From: Arcobacter sp. CECT 8986
GTDB taxonomy: Bacteria; Campylobacterota; Campylobacteria; Campylobacterales; Arcobacteraceae
Assembly (NCBI RefSeq): GCF_004116725.1
Contig: NZ_PDKG01000002.1
Location: 124,001 to 188,000, forward strand
Direction of reading: 5' to 3'
DNA: 64,000 nt
Positions 9,063 through 18,666 of this stretch are shown in pieces; within the stretch, counting starts at the first letter, position 1; each line of letters begins with the position of its first letter. Made by a program: the position numbers and the translations under genes. The notes beneath the pieces were generated by a model. It had not been told where the DNA came from and ran no database searches. It was given only the letters and a program-made list of their open reading frames with translations.

Positions 9063-9072
9063 GAGTTTGTAT
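9046..9072. terminator. Bidirectional terminator
   Basis: A perfect 12-base inverted repeat (ATACAAACTCTT at 9046-9057, complement at 9061-9072) with a three-base loop is followed by T-runs in the rightward direction. It overlaps the 3' end of the TPR gene and abuts the end of the efflux operon on the other strand. Confidence 0.85.
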
Positions 9073-9074
9073 TT

Positions 9075-9953
9075 TTATTTTTTGTCAGTTTTTATTTCAA
9101 TAGTACAAGTTATACCAGCTCTTAGTTTATAACCTTCTGGCACTTCATCAATTATAATTCTTACTGGAATTCTTTGCGCTAATCTAACCCAAGTAAATGA
9201 TGGATTTACATTTGCAAGTAATCCTCTACCAATTTCATTATCTCTATCTGTAATACCACTAGCGATACTTTGAACATGACCTTTTAGTGTATAATCAGTT
9301 CCAAGTGGATTCATAATAGCAACATCACCTTCTTTTATTTTAGGAATTTTATGCTCTTCAAAATATCCATAAACCCAGAAACTATCTTTGTTTAAGATAG
9401 ATAAATGACTTTGACCTTTTTGTATAAAGTCACCTTTTTTCAATAATAAGTTATTAACCCATCCATCAGTTGGAGCATATACTGTACTTCTTTCTAAGTC
9501 AAGTTTCAATAAATCAAGTTTTGATTTTGCTTCGTTTAACTCTTCTTTTGCCATAAGTAAATTGTATTTTGCATCATCTTTTATATCTTTTGGAATAATT
9601 GAGTCATCACCTTTTATTCTTTTTTCATATTGTGCTTTACTTTTTAGGTAACTTGCTCTTTTTACTTCTACGATTGATTCTTGTCTTTGAATATTTGATT
9701 CAAATCTTTTTTTATCAATTTCATATAGTTTGTCATTTTTATTTACATATTGATTATCTTTTACATATACTTTAGTAACGATACCTGAAACATCAGGTGC
9801 TACAAGAGTAATATCAGCTCTAATTCTTCCATCTCTTGTCCAAGGTGAATCAACATAGTTGTGCCATAATGTCATCCCCAAGATTACAGCTATAACAACT
9901 ACTGTAAATGTTATAATATATCTTATAAGTTTAATAATTTTATTCTTTTGCAT
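9075..9953 (-). CDS. HlyD/AaeA-like periplasmic adaptor of efflux system
   Basis: The 292-residue membrane-fusion protein has one N-terminal transmembrane segment (about 9-30), the biotinyl-lipoyl-like half-motif VAPDVSGIVTKVYVKDNQYV, a helical hairpin of roughly 80 residues, and the second lipoyl half APTDGWVNNLLLKKGDFI. This order is that of AaeA/EmrA-type adaptors. It links the inner-membrane FUSC pump to the TolC-like channel encoded upstream. It is the last gene of a five-gene operon and ends at a strong bidirectional terminator. Confidence 0.9.
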   Translation of the reverse strand: MQKNKIIKLIRYIITFTVVVIAVILGMTLWHNYVDSPWTRDGRIRADITLVAPDVSGIVTKVYVKDNQYVNKNDKLYEIDKKRFESNIQRQESIVEVKRASYLKSKAQYEKRIKGDDSIIPKDIKDDAKYNLLMAKEELNEAKSKLDLLKLDLERSTVYAPTDGWVNNLLLKKGDFIQKGQSHLSILNKDSFWVYGYFEEHKIPKIKEGDVAIMNPLGTDYTLKGHVQSIASGITDRDNEIGRGLLANVNPSFTWVRLAQRIPVRIIIDEVPEGYKLRAGITCTIEIKTDKK

Positions 9954-9966
9954 TTATTTTATGTCC

Positions 9967-10167
9967 TTATTTATAAATTATTAGTGAAAAACTTGCAAAT
10001 ATGCATGCAAATATTGCTGTTCTAAATAGACCTGGGTGCCATACAAATTCATATACACCTAAATCAGCGAAAACTTTATTTAATAATATTTGAATTACAC
10101 CTGCAAATAAAAATACCAAGATTAATGCAGGTATTTGAATACCAAAAAGTGATATTATCATGTGCAT
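9967..10167 (-). CDS. DUF1656 small membrane protein (AaeX-like)
   Basis: The 66-residue protein has two membrane segments (about 9-28 and 44-63) and the VYEFVWHPGLFRTAIF motif characteristic of DUF1656/AaeX. It lies between the pump and adaptor genes, as aaeX does in the E. coli aae operon, though the gene order differs. Its start overlaps the stop of the pump gene by one base, indicating translational coupling. The role of AaeX is unknown. Confidence 0.85.
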   Translation of the reverse strand: MHMIISLFGIQIPALILVFLFAGVIQILLNKVFADLGVYEFVWHPGLFRTAIFACIFASFSLIIYK

Positions 10168-12275
10168 TATATTTCTCCTTTAATTGGTAAAAACTCTCTA
10201 TTTTTCATAATTGAGTATATAATTGAAAAATTAAGATAAATATCTTTTAATAAAATTTGATCATTTGCTGAGTTTAAATGCATATGTTCAAATTCTTCTA
10301 TATTTTGTTTTATTTTATTTAGTTGTTCATCTTTATCTTTTTGATTTTTATCATCAAAATACTTTCTAACTAATGTAAGAATTTTATGTACTTGTGCAGG
10401 TCTTCTTGTAGAAAACTGTGTTGATATTCTTCTTATATTAATTACAGCTTTTCCTAGTTCTAAAGTTGCAAGAACCCATCTAAAAATCATACGATTAGAT
10501 TTATTATCTAATCTTCCTACTGTTGAGTATCTTTGAACTAAATCAAATCCAGTACTTTCAAGTTTTACTCTTTGAAGTGCAAGATTATCTTTGATTGATT
10601 TTTCAAGTTGACTATTTAGTGCTTTTTTAACTCTTAATTCTATCCATGCAGTTGATGCAAAATCAATAAGCACATAACTAAGTCCAGATACTAACAATCC
10701 TAAAATTGTTGCTAAACTCATATCTGCAAAAGGTACAAAACTCATATTGTAATGACTGTAAATTGCAGCAGTATTAATAAATACTAATAATATTCCAAAA
10801 CCTACTGGGTTTTTTCCAGGAAGAATCATAAGTAATGATATAAAAGCAAGAACTGGAGATAAAAATATCCAGAATGAAAATACATCAGTTACATACATTG
10901 GAATAATATAAAAGTTATATACTGGTGTAATAATTAAAGCAAGAATTGTTCCTGTTAAGAAACCTTTTGTTGCTCCAACTGGATTTGGTGCTGTACTTAA
11001 AAGTAATGTATTTGCAACCGCAGGAATTACTGCAAATGGTGCATAACTCCATCCAGTTGCCATCCAAAATATCATCATCAAAGTAAAAGCAAAAGCACCT
11101 CTTATTACCATTACAGAAATAAGTACATTATCACTATATGTTGAAAATTTTAAGCTATCTGAATATTTTTCGAACTCTTTAATTTTTTTATCGTCAGATA
11201 AAAAGTTGATATATGTAGCACAATATTCACTTAATTCTGTAACCATTCTTACTATTAAATATGTTGTACTGTTGTAATCATGCATCAAATCAAAATCATC
11301 TTTAATTTGTTTTTTATCTTCTTCAACTTTTTGTATTATTTCTGTTTTTGTTTGTTTTAAATCAGTTATTAATGCATTTATATTTTCTGGTACTTTTGGT
11401 TCATCTGCATAATTATTTAAACACTCTTCAAGTAAATTATATGCTGATTTTATAGAGTCCATATAAAAGCTATTATCTTTATTGTTATTTATTACATTTT
11501 TCAAAGAAAAATATGTAGTACTAATATGCATAAATTCTGAGTTTAATCTTTTGTAGTAAAGTTTTTTTGTCTGTTTCATACCAGTTTCAAAATTACTATT
11601 TACTCTTAGTGCATCAGCACCTAAAATATCTCTATTATAATTTATACTTTGTTTATCAAAATCAAAGATATTTTCACTATCTTTAAATGTATTTATAAGT
11701 AAATCTAGTTTTCCTTTTTCTACATTATCTAGTGTTTTTGCAAGCTTTTCTGGAAATAGTATTTCACTTATGAAACTTGTACATAATAATCCAATAACAA
11801 CTTCTGATAATCTATCAATACCAAAAGTAAATACATCTTGAATTCTCTCCATAATAATAGGCATAGTTACAAGTGCAATTGTATAACCAGATAATACAAA
11901 TCCATATGTCATAAAGTTTCTTGACATAAACCCAATACCAGCACAAAGACCAACCCAAAGAGCAAAGAATAGAGTAAATGATACTCTATCTTGGGCATAA
12001 GCACCAACTAATACAAGTGCCATCATTGTACCTATAAAAGTTCCTACAAGTCTGTAAAAACTTTTTGAATAAACAAGTCCACTAAATGGTTGCATTACAA
12101 TAAATACTGTAAATACAGATGTTTGTGGCATATTTAAATTAAATTGCATGCAAATAGATAAAGCAAGAAGAGCTGCTAGTGTTGATTTTATTACGTATTT
12201 TACGCCTGGTAAATCTTTGTTTAGCCATTCATCAACGGCTATACGTAAAATACTACTATTTGCTGCTAGCAACAT
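10167..12275 (-). CDS. FUSC-family (AaeB/YccS-like) aromatic-acid efflux pump
   Basis: The 702-residue inner-membrane protein is built from two repeats, each of about five to six transmembrane helices followed by a cytoplasmic helical region. The first block spans roughly 28-175 and the second 380-540. The FUSC signature is seen as QTSVFTVFIVMQPFSGLVYSKS and R(L)VGTFIGTMMALV. AaeB-like pumps export p-hydroxybenzoate and related aromatic carboxylic acids together with an AaeA adaptor; the substrate here is inferred. The gene overlaps the TolC-like gene by 20 bases and DUF1656 by one, so all belong to one translationally coupled operon. Confidence 0.88.
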   Translation of the reverse strand: MLLAANSSILRIAVDEWLNKDLPGVKYVIKSTLAALLALSICMQFNLNMPQTSVFTVFIVMQPFSGLVYSKSFYRLVGTFIGTMMALVLVGAYAQDRVSFTLFFALWVGLCAGIGFMSRNFMTYGFVLSGYTIALVTMPIIMERIQDVFTFGIDRLSEVVIGLLCTSFISEILFPEKLAKTLDNVEKGKLDLLINTFKDSENIFDFDKQSINYNRDILGADALRVNSNFETGMKQTKKLYYKRLNSEFMHISTTYFSLKNVINNNKDNSFYMDSIKSAYNLLEECLNNYADEPKVPENINALITDLKQTKTEIIQKVEEDKKQIKDDFDLMHDYNSTTYLIVRMVTELSEYCATYINFLSDDKKIKEFEKYSDSLKFSTYSDNVLISVMVIRGAFAFTLMMIFWMATGWSYAPFAVIPAVANTLLLSTAPNPVGATKGFLTGTILALIITPVYNFYIIPMYVTDVFSFWIFLSPVLAFISLLMILPGKNPVGFGILLVFINTAAIYSHYNMSFVPFADMSLATILGLLVSGLSYVLIDFASTAWIELRVKKALNSQLEKSIKDNLALQRVKLESTGFDLVQRYSTVGRLDNKSNRMIFRWVLATLELGKAVINIRRISTQFSTRRPAQVHKILTLVRKYFDDKNQKDKDEQLNKIKQNIEEFEHMHLNSANDQILLKDIYLNFSIIYSIMKNREFLPIKGEI

Positions 12276-13692
12276 TGTTTTCTACCTTATTTGTATAACC
12301 ACCACCAAGTGATTTGATTAAATCAACTTGTAATTGTAGTTGTTTATCTTCTAAAGTTAAATTATTTAATGTCTCTTCTTGCACATCTATTTTTGAGTTT
12401 ATGTATGAAATTTTATTTTTTAGTCCTAACTCAAATACTCTTTTTTCTATATTTTTATTTTTAATTTTATTTGATACAACAATTTTTTGTGCTTTTATAT
12501 CTGATTTGTTTAATTGAATTAATTTTAATGTTTTAACTATTTCATTTACTGCTTCTATAATACTTTGATTATAAGCATAAACTTGTGAGTTATAATCATT
12601 TAATTTTGAATTTAAATTAAATTCTCTTCTATTCCCATCAAAAATTGGTAAAGATAAAGCAACTCCAGCACTAGGTGCAAAAGATGTACTTTCAAATAGT
12701 TTCGACCAAGGGAAAGATGTAAAATTAACTAATCCAGAAAGACTAATATTTGGATAAAATTTAGCTTTTGCATTTGTTATATAGGCATCTTTACTTGCTA
12801 ATAAATATTTTTGCATAGCAATTTGTGGAAGGTGTGAAACCACATCTAAGTGAATATCTTTTGGTACAAATAGTTTATATTTATTACTAATATTTGGAGC
12901 TTTTAACTCTTTTGTTTGTGATGGTAACAATCCAGCAATAACAGCAATAGAGCTTTTTGTATCTTGGATTTGTTCTTTGATATTTAAAATGTTTTGATTT
13001 AATTTTTCGATTAAGTAGTTGCTTTCGTTTATTTTCTTCTCATCTGCTAGACCAAGTTTATTTAACTTTTCTAAAATAGAGTGCTTTTCATAAACTAATT
13101 TTTTTAGCGTTCTTAATCTTTTGATTTTTTGAATTTTAAAATTCCAAGATATGTAAAGTTTACTAATTGATGTAGTAAGTGCTAATTGTTTTACTTTAAT
13201 TAATGCTTTTTGTGCTAATGCTTCATTTTTTGCTGCTTTAATTAAAGATGCTCTTTCATTCCAAAAATCAAATGTATAATCTAAACTAAGACCAGTATCG
13301 TATAAATTATTATAACTTCCTCCTAGTGGAGCAGGGAATATATAATTTTCACTATATCGTTGTCTTGAAATATTAGAACCAAAATTTACATTTGGTAAGT
13401 TTCTTGATTGGTGTGATTTAATTAAGTTCGTTGCTATTTTATATCTTGCTTCAAGTTGTTTTAAACTTGGTGCATCTTTTATAGCATTTTGAATTAAAGT
13501 ATCAAGTTGTGTATCGTTAAAATTTTCCCACCAATTGCTTTTTAATTGTATATCATTGCTGCTAAATTTGTTTAAATCTTTTAATAATTCTTTTTGTATT
13601 TTTGTATCTTTGATTTTCTCTAATTTATTTACTTTTGGTGCACATCCAGCAAATAAAATAATCAGTGAAATTGTAAATAATATTATTCTCAT
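12256..13692 (-). CDS. Outer-membrane efflux lipoprotein, TolC/NodT family
   Basis: The 478-residue protein has a signal peptide ending in a lipobox (LIILFAGCAP; lipid-modified Cys at about 17), then the duplicated outer-membrane efflux domain. Typical signs are the SNWWENFNDTQLDTLI start, the long coiled-coil stretches, GLSLDYTFDFWNE and SLPIFDGNRRE. It supplies the outer-membrane duct for the FUSC pump and HlyD adaptor. It is the second gene of the operon, seven bases after marR. Confidence 0.9.
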   Translation of the reverse strand: MRIILFTISLIILFAGCAPKVNKLEKIKDTKIQKELLKDLNKFSSNDIQLKSNWWENFNDTQLDTLIQNAIKDAPSLKQLEARYKIATNLIKSHQSRNLPNVNFGSNISRQRYSENYIFPAPLGGSYNNLYDTGLSLDYTFDFWNERASLIKAAKNEALAQKALIKVKQLALTTSISKLYISWNFKIQKIKRLRTLKKLVYEKHSILEKLNKLGLADEKKINESNYLIEKLNQNILNIKEQIQDTKSSIAVIAGLLPSQTKELKAPNISNKYKLFVPKDIHLDVVSHLPQIAMQKYLLASKDAYITNAKAKFYPNISLSGLVNFTSFPWSKLFESTSFAPSAGVALSLPIFDGNRREFNLNSKLNDYNSQVYAYNQSIIEAVNEIVKTLKLIQLNKSDIKAQKIVVSNKIKNKNIEKRVFELGLKNKISYINSKIDVQEETLNNLTLEDKQLQLQVDLIKSLGGGYTNKVENNVASSK

Positions 13693-13699
13693 GTTTTTC

Positions 13700-14125
13700 T
13701 TACTTTAAATTTGAATATACTTTTTTTAATGTTTGAATCATAAGCTCTTGAGTTTCTTCATCAATACCTTGTAGAGCTTCATCTTCGACTTTTTTACCTG
13801 CATCTTTTATGATTTTTTCTAAGTTTTTACCCTTTTGTGTAATACATATAAGATACGCCCGTCTATCGTTTTTCTTATTTTTTCTCTCTACTAAACCTTT
13901 TTGCTCAAGTTTATCTATAAGCAAAGTTAAACTAGATTGTTTAAAATAAGTATCTTTTGCAAGTTCCTTTTGTGTTAAATTATCCTTTTCACAAAGTCTT
14001 CTTATAATAATACTTTGTGCAGGAGATATGTCATATTCTTGCAAATCTTTTTCTAAATTATTTTTTAAATGGTTTCTAATATTTGCAACTAGAACACCAA
14101 ATATATTATCTGACTGAAATGCCAT
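13700..14125 (-). CDS. MarR-family transcriptional regulator of the efflux operon
   Basis: The 141-residue protein has a MarR winged helix: the LTQKELAKDTYFKQSSLTLLIDKLEQKGLVER recognition segment (about 51-82) and the DRRAYLICITQKG wing (about 87-99). It is the first gene of the operon that encodes the tripartite pump. MarR proteins usually repress such operons and release DNA on binding aromatic acids. The palindrome at 14170-14193, about 45-70 bases upstream of its start, is the likely operator, which would give autoregulation. Confidence 0.92.
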   Translation of the reverse strand: MAFQSDNIFGVLVANIRNHLKNNLEKDLQEYDISPAQSIIIRRLCEKDNLTQKELAKDTYFKQSSLTLLIDKLEQKGLVERKNKKNDRRAYLICITQKGKNLEKIIKDAGKKVEDEALQGIDEETQELMIQTLKKVYSNLK

Positions 14126-14169
14126 ATATATCCTTTAAAATATTATGATTAAAATTAAACTTAGGTAGT

Positions 14170-14193
14170 TAATAGTTAATATGTTAACTATTA
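14170..14193. promoter_or_regulatory. MarR operator palindrome
   Basis: TAATAGTTAA, TATG and TTAACTATTA form a perfect 10-4-10 inverted repeat. GTTAA-type half-sites also flank it (around 14168 and 14197). Its place just upstream of marR and its size fit a MarR dimer-binding site. That MarR binds here is inferred. Confidence 0.75.
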
Positions 14194-14406
14194 GGAAGTT
14201 AAGCGTATTTTACGTATTTAAACTTAAATGATAATAAAAATAAAAAATTACCTTTTAAATACCATAAATAGGTTATTTAAATTAAAAAGTAATTTTTATT
14301 ATTTCATTATTTATTGAAAAAATATAGTAAAAATAGCAAAAATTTAAGTTTGTTTTTAAACATTTTAGCTTTAATTATTACATCATAGACAATATAAGGA
14401 GAGTTA

Positions 14407-14889
14407 ATGTCTAATGTAATTATTAGAGAAGCAAATATAGAAGATTCAGAAACAATTTTTAATTTTATTAAAGAGTTAGCAATATATGAAAAAGCTTTAG
14501 ATGAAGTAAAAACAAGTGTTGAAGGAATTAGACAAAGTGTATTTGGTGAAAATAGTGTAAGTTATGCATTAATTGCTGAGTACAACAATGAGCCAGTTGG
14601 TATGGCACTTTACTTTTTCAATTATTCTACATGGGAAGGTAAAAACGGTATCTATTTAGAAGATTTATATGTAAGTGAAAAACATAGAGGAATTGGAGCT
14701 GGAAAAGCACTATTAAAACAATTAGCAAAAATTGCAGTTGAAAAAGATTGTAAAAGAGTAGAGTGGCAAGTTTTAGATTGGAATAAGCCATCAATAGATT
14801 TTTATGATAGCATTGGTGCTAAAGGTTTAACTGAGTGGATACCTTATAGATTAACAGGTGATGCACTAGTAGAGTTTGCAAAAAATTAA
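14407..14889 (+). CDS. GNAT N-acetyltransferase, diamine acetyltransferase-like
   Basis: The 160-residue protein has a complete GNAT fold. Acetyl-CoA binding motif A is RGIGAGKALLKQLAKIA (about 97-113), preceded by the YLEDLYVSEKHR strand, and the C-terminal WQVLDWNKPSIDFYDSIGA is followed by LTEWIPYRL. The DWN..SI.FY..IGA and EW..YRL features are those of the spermidine/spermine (SSAT) type subfamily, so a polyamine or thialysine substrate is likely but not shown. AGGAG lies six bases upstream. It overlaps the following gene tail-to-tail by four bases. Confidence 0.85.
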   Translation: MSNVIIREANIEDSETIFNFIKELAIYEKALDEVKTSVEGIRQSVFGENSVSYALIAEYNNEPVGMALYFFNYSTWEGKNGIYLEDLYVSEKHRGIGAGKALLKQLAKIAVEKDCKRVEWQVLDWNKPSIDFYDSIGAKGLTEWIPYRLTGDALVEFAKN

Positions 14890-15356
14890 TTTTTTGCTTC
14901 TAACTCTTTTAGAGACTCTTTTATAGCAGATGCTAACTCATCTGTTATTATAAGAGTCCATTTTTCTATCTGTTTAGTGTGATTATCTTCACATATTTCA
15001 ATCATTGTTCTATTAAAAAAGTTGTTATCATTTATATCATTTATTATTGGTTCAACTTCAATTTCTTCATTTTTAACAAACTCTAAATTTTCATTTATAA
15101 AGTTTTGTGTTGCATCCATTGCAGCTTGATTTCTTAATTCACTCTCAAATAAATCATCACCATTTTCAAGTTTTTCTAAATCTTTTAATAATTCATAAAT
15201 AGAACCAAGTGCATATTGAAATTCAATATCTGTTGTAATGTTGTTTGTTTTATTTGTAATGTTGATAAGTTTACCCACAGATATTTGGTAATACATATCA
15301 TATTTTGCTAAATTTTCAATAATATTTTCTTTTGAAAAGTGTCGTTCAATATCCAT
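14886..15356 (-). CDS. Hypothetical protein, acidic, 156 residues
   Basis: The product is not recognised. It is a soluble, acidic, mostly helical protein without signal peptide, membrane segment or Cys pairs. Two Asn/Ile-rich stretches are seen (KLINITNKTNNITTD and INDINDNNFFNRT). The start ATG has GGGAG four bases upstream, which supports it as a real gene. It converges on the acetyltransferase gene, overlapping its stop by four bases. Confidence 0.6.
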   Translation of the reverse strand: MDIERHFSKENIIENLAKYDMYYQISVGKLINITNKTNNITTDIEFQYALGSIYELLKDLEKLENGDDLFESELRNQAAMDATQNFINENLEFVKNEEIEVEPIINDINDNNFFNRTMIEICEDNHTKQIEKWTLIITDELASAIKESLKELEAKN

Positions 15357-15493
15357 AAAACTCCCTATTTATAAAAGTAAAGTATATCTAACTTTAACCT
15401 AAACTTATATTATATCTTGCAATTTGTAATATAAATAAAAACTTAACAAAAAATATAGTATCATTCCAAAAAAAGTTAAAAATGGAGCTATGT

Positions 15494-15628
15494 ATGTTAG
15501 AATTATTATGTTTTTTAATTGCATTTTTATTGATACTATCCCTTGCATACTTTAATGAAAAATCAAAACAAAAAGGTAAAATGCCTTTTAGTATAAGAGA
15601 AAAAAGTAAACTTCAAAAACAAAACTGA
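15494..15628 (+). CDS. Small single-pass membrane protein, 44 residues
   Basis: A short reading frame begins MLELLCFLIAFLLILSLAYF, one hydrophobic segment of about 20 residues, followed by a basic tail of 24 residues (eight Lys, one Arg) ending LQKQN. GGAG lies six bases before the ATG. The topology would place the basic tail in the cytoplasm. It resembles the many small single-pass proteins of bacteria; no function can be given. It stands alone in the 370-base gap between two unknown genes. Confidence 0.55.
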   Translation: MLELLCFLIAFLLILSLAYFNEKSKQKGKMPFSIREKSKLQKQN

Positions 15629-15728
15629 CACAATATCTAAAAAAGTAAACAAAATAGTTATAAAAGCTTGAAAAAAAATAATTTATATGATAAAGTAAAA
15701 ACTTATAATTACACAAAAGGCTAGAATT

Positions 15729-16292
15729 ATGGGTTTTTTCAAAACTATTTTGAAATCATTTTTTAAAGTTTCAAGACCCATCTTCTCAATGGAAGAGAAT
15801 ATATTAAGATTTAAAGTTAATTCAGACTATTTTTATGAGTTTACTTTAGACAACTTTGAAATAAAAACAAGACATGACCCTTATGTTATTGATGCATACA
15901 CACTAAAATCAAAAGATATTTATTTAGAGCATATTAGAGTTGATAGTGATGTTATCTGGAATGCAGATGCTTTAAGTATATATGAAAATTTTTTAGTTGA
16001 GCAACTTAAATTAAAAGAGATAAAAGTAGTTGAACATAAAAAATTTGAACATTATGAGTTTATTGTTTATAAAATTGACTCAACTTTTATTATTCCCTTA
16101 ATATATATTTGGGAAGGCTCAAAAGATGTCTTTATCTTAGATTTTGACTCTAGTTTATATAGAAAACTACTTTTACAAATGGATAAAAGTTATAGATTTG
16201 AGTTTAAGAGTGAAGATATTTTAAGAGTAGATTTTGATTCAAGTTTAGTAAAACTTAATGCATTTAAAAGTTATTTTAATATCTCTCATTAG
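15729..16292 (+). CDS. Hypothetical protein, 187 residues
   Basis: The product is not recognised. It has a short amphipathic N-terminus (MGFFKTILKSFFKV) that could sit on the membrane, then a predominantly beta-rich, acidic body with repeated F-D-S-S motifs (LDFDSSLY near 147, VDFDSSLV near 169). No catalytic motif is visible. The start is an ATG but the ribosome site (GGCTAG) is weak. The neighbours are a micro-protein upstream and a c-di-GMP enzyme downstream, with separate promoters likely. Confidence 0.55.
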   Translation: MGFFKTILKSFFKVSRPIFSMEENILRFKVNSDYFYEFTLDNFEIKTRHDPYVIDAYTLKSKDIYLEHIRVDSDVIWNADALSIYENFLVEQLKLKEIKVVEHKKFEHYEFIVYKIDSTFIIPLIYIWEGSKDVFILDFDSSLYRKLLLQMDKSYRFEFKSEDILRVDFDSSLVKLNAFKSYFNISH

Positions 16293-16408
16293 TTGAATGT
16301 CTTTATAGTTTAACTTTAAATTATTAATATAACTTTTATTTTAAAGGAAATTTTTCTATAATAAGTATAAATGTGTATTTTATTTTTAAATTTTAATAGG
16401 ATTTTATA

Positions 16409-18664
16409 TTGAGGGTTTTACAAAAAAATGTCTGGGTTCTTTTTTATTCTATATTTATTATAGGATTATTTTTGTTCTTTTTTACGATTTATAAAGTTTC
16501 AAAAGATGAATATAAAGAGTATGAAGTAAAACAATCAAATATTACAAAACTAACTACAACATCAATAAATTCAGTTTTTGCACAATATGAAATGCTAATG
16601 GATGTTCTTATTGGACAAATAAAAAATATCTCAGATACAAATAAAATAGAAAACTTACTTGATTATATGTTAGAACTAAACTCCTCAATTTTAGTATCAG
16701 GAATAAGTAACCCAAATGGAACTATTTATCTATCAAGTTCAAATAGTATAAAATCAAAACTTTACAATTTAAAAACAAAAAAAGAGACAAAAGATACTTT
16801 TATTCATACTTTAAATAGTGATAAAATGGTAATAGGAAGAAGTTATTATGTAAAGAGTTTTGATAAAGTAATGATTCCTATGAGAAAAGCCATAAAAGAT
16901 AAAAATGGTAAAACAACTTCAATTATGACAATAGGAGTTGATGCAAATAAGATATTAAATTTACTTAGTAATAATGAACATAGAAGTTATATCTTTAGAG
17001 GATTTGACCATTTTATTCAAGTAATAAATGATAGTAAAAAACATGGATATTTAATCTACGATAAAAAAATATCAAATAAATTTATAGATTATATAACAAA
17101 TACAGCAGAAAAAAAATATAAAGTTCCTATTGATATTTTGAAAAATAGTAATGAGGTTTCAAATATATTTTTTAAAGAGTATTTTAGTGATGATATTGTT
17201 TTTGCCTCAATACAATATATTAAAAGATTTGATTTATATGTTGTAACACAAATTAAGAGAAAAATTATACAAGATGATATAAGAGAACAAATATTTATTC
17301 TTATAGGCACTTTTATAGTAATTTTTGTGATTTTATTTATATTATTTAAATATATTAGTGAAAATGAAGAAAAGAAACAAAAAGCACTATACTTTCAAGC
17401 AACACATGACCACTTAACAAGGTTAAATAATAGAAAGTATTTAACTACTATATTTAAAAAAAATGAGCTTGATGAACCTTTTGTTATGTTTTTTATCGAT
17501 TTAGATAATTTTAAAAGTATAAATGACAACTATGGGCATACTTATGGAGATTTAGTTTTAAAAGAGGTTGCTTTTAGATTAAAAAACTTTCAAAATAAAA
17601 CAGATGTTTTAGTAAGATATAGTGGTGATGAGTTTTTACTAATAAAACATAATTTGACAGATGACAAAATAGATGAAATTGCAAAACAGATAATTACAGT
17701 TATTTCAAAAACATATTTTGTTGATAAGTATGAGTTTAATATAGGTTCAAGTATAGGTATTTCTCAATATCCTAATGATTCAGAAATATTAGATGATATC
17801 AAAAGATATGCAGATATTTCTATGTATGAAGCAAAAAAACAAAAAAATAGTTTTAGAAAATTTGATGAGAAGGTAAAACAGACATATTTTAGAAAATCAA
17901 ATATAGAGTATGAGTTAAAAAATGCATTAGCAAAAGATGAAATATATTTAGTTTATCAACCTCAAATAGACTTACATGGGAATATTTATGGTGTAGAAGC
18001 ATTAGTAAGATGGGAAAATAAAGAGTTAGGATTTATTCCACCTGATGAATTTATTAAAATTGCAGAAGCAACAGGACAGATGATACCACTTGGTAGATAT
18101 ATTATGCAAACTGCACTTAGTGAAATAAAAGAAGTTTATGAAAATACAGGAATAAACTTCCAATTATCAATAAATATCTCAGTAAAGCAGTTTATGGAAC
18201 GTGAGTTTTTCAATAAGCTTTTCGAGTATTTAAAAGATAAAAATTTTAATAAAGATTTATTGACTTTAGAAGTAACAGAAAATGTTTTTATCGAAGACTT
18301 TAAATATATTTTGGAACTATTTGACAGATTGATAAAAAGAGGTATAAAAATCTCTTTAGATGATTTTGGGACAGGATATTCATCTTTAAACTTATTAAAA
18401 AGACTTCCAATTGATGAGTTAAAAATTGATAAAAGTTTTGTTGATGATATTTTAGATGATGAAGCTTCAAAAAATATGGTACAAAGTATTATATCAATTG
18501 GAAAGAATTTTGATATGGAAATTTTAGCAGAAGGAATAGAAACAATAGAACAAAAACAAATGCTAAATAGTTTTGGTTGTGACTTGTTTCAAGGGTATTA
18601 CTTCTCTAAACCAATAAAAAAAGAGCAATTACAAGAGTATATTTTAAATTTAAAAAAGGATTAG
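16409..18664 (+). CDS. Membrane sensor with GGDEF and EAL domains
   Basis: The 751-residue protein begins at TTG eight bases after TAGG. Transmembrane segments near 8-30 and 293-312 enclose a periplasmic Cache-like sensor domain. The GGDEF domain follows (DHLTRLNNRKYL; the active loop reads RYSGDEFLL, with Ser in place of the first Gly, a tolerated change). The EAL domain is intact (GVEALVRW, then DDFGTGYSSLNLLKRLPIDELKIDKSF, and a C-terminal LFQGYYFSKP). It probably both makes and breaks c-di-GMP, or uses GGDEF for GTP sensing. The last codons hold the ribosome site of the next gene, so the two are coupled. Confidence 0.9.
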   Translation: MRVLQKNVWVLFYSIFIIGLFLFFFTIYKVSKDEYKEYEVKQSNITKLTTTSINSVFAQYEMLMDVLIGQIKNISDTNKIENLLDYMLELNSSILVSGISNPNGTIYLSSSNSIKSKLYNLKTKKETKDTFIHTLNSDKMVIGRSYYVKSFDKVMIPMRKAIKDKNGKTTSIMTIGVDANKILNLLSNNEHRSYIFRGFDHFIQVINDSKKHGYLIYDKKISNKFIDYITNTAEKKYKVPIDILKNSNEVSNIFFKEYFSDDIVFASIQYIKRFDLYVVTQIKRKIIQDDIREQIFILIGTFIVIFVILFILFKYISENEEKKQKALYFQATHDHLTRLNNRKYLTTIFKKNELDEPFVMFFIDLDNFKSINDNYGHTYGDLVLKEVAFRLKNFQNKTDVLVRYSGDEFLLIKHNLTDDKIDEIAKQIITVISKTYFVDKYEFNIGSSIGISQYPNDSEILDDIKRYADISMYEAKKQKNSFRKFDEKVKQTYFRKSNIEYELKNALAKDEIYLVYQPQIDLHGNIYGVEALVRWENKELGFIPPDEFIKIAEATGQMIPLGRYIMQTALSEIKEVYENTGINFQLSINISVKQFMEREFFNKLFEYLKDKNFNKDLLTLEVTENVFIEDFKYILELFDRLIKRGIKISLDDFGTGYSSLNLLKRLPIDELKIDKSFVDDILDDEASKNMVQSIISIGKNFDMEILAEGIETIEQKQMLNSFGCDLFQGYYFSKPIKKEQLQEYILNLKKD

Positions 18665-18666
18665 CC

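Noticed and set aside
14229-14312. Large imperfect palindrome of A/T tracts between marR and the acetyltransferase gene
   Set aside because: The arms are almost wholly A and T with bulges. Chance pairing is likely at this base composition, and neither flanking gene ends here.
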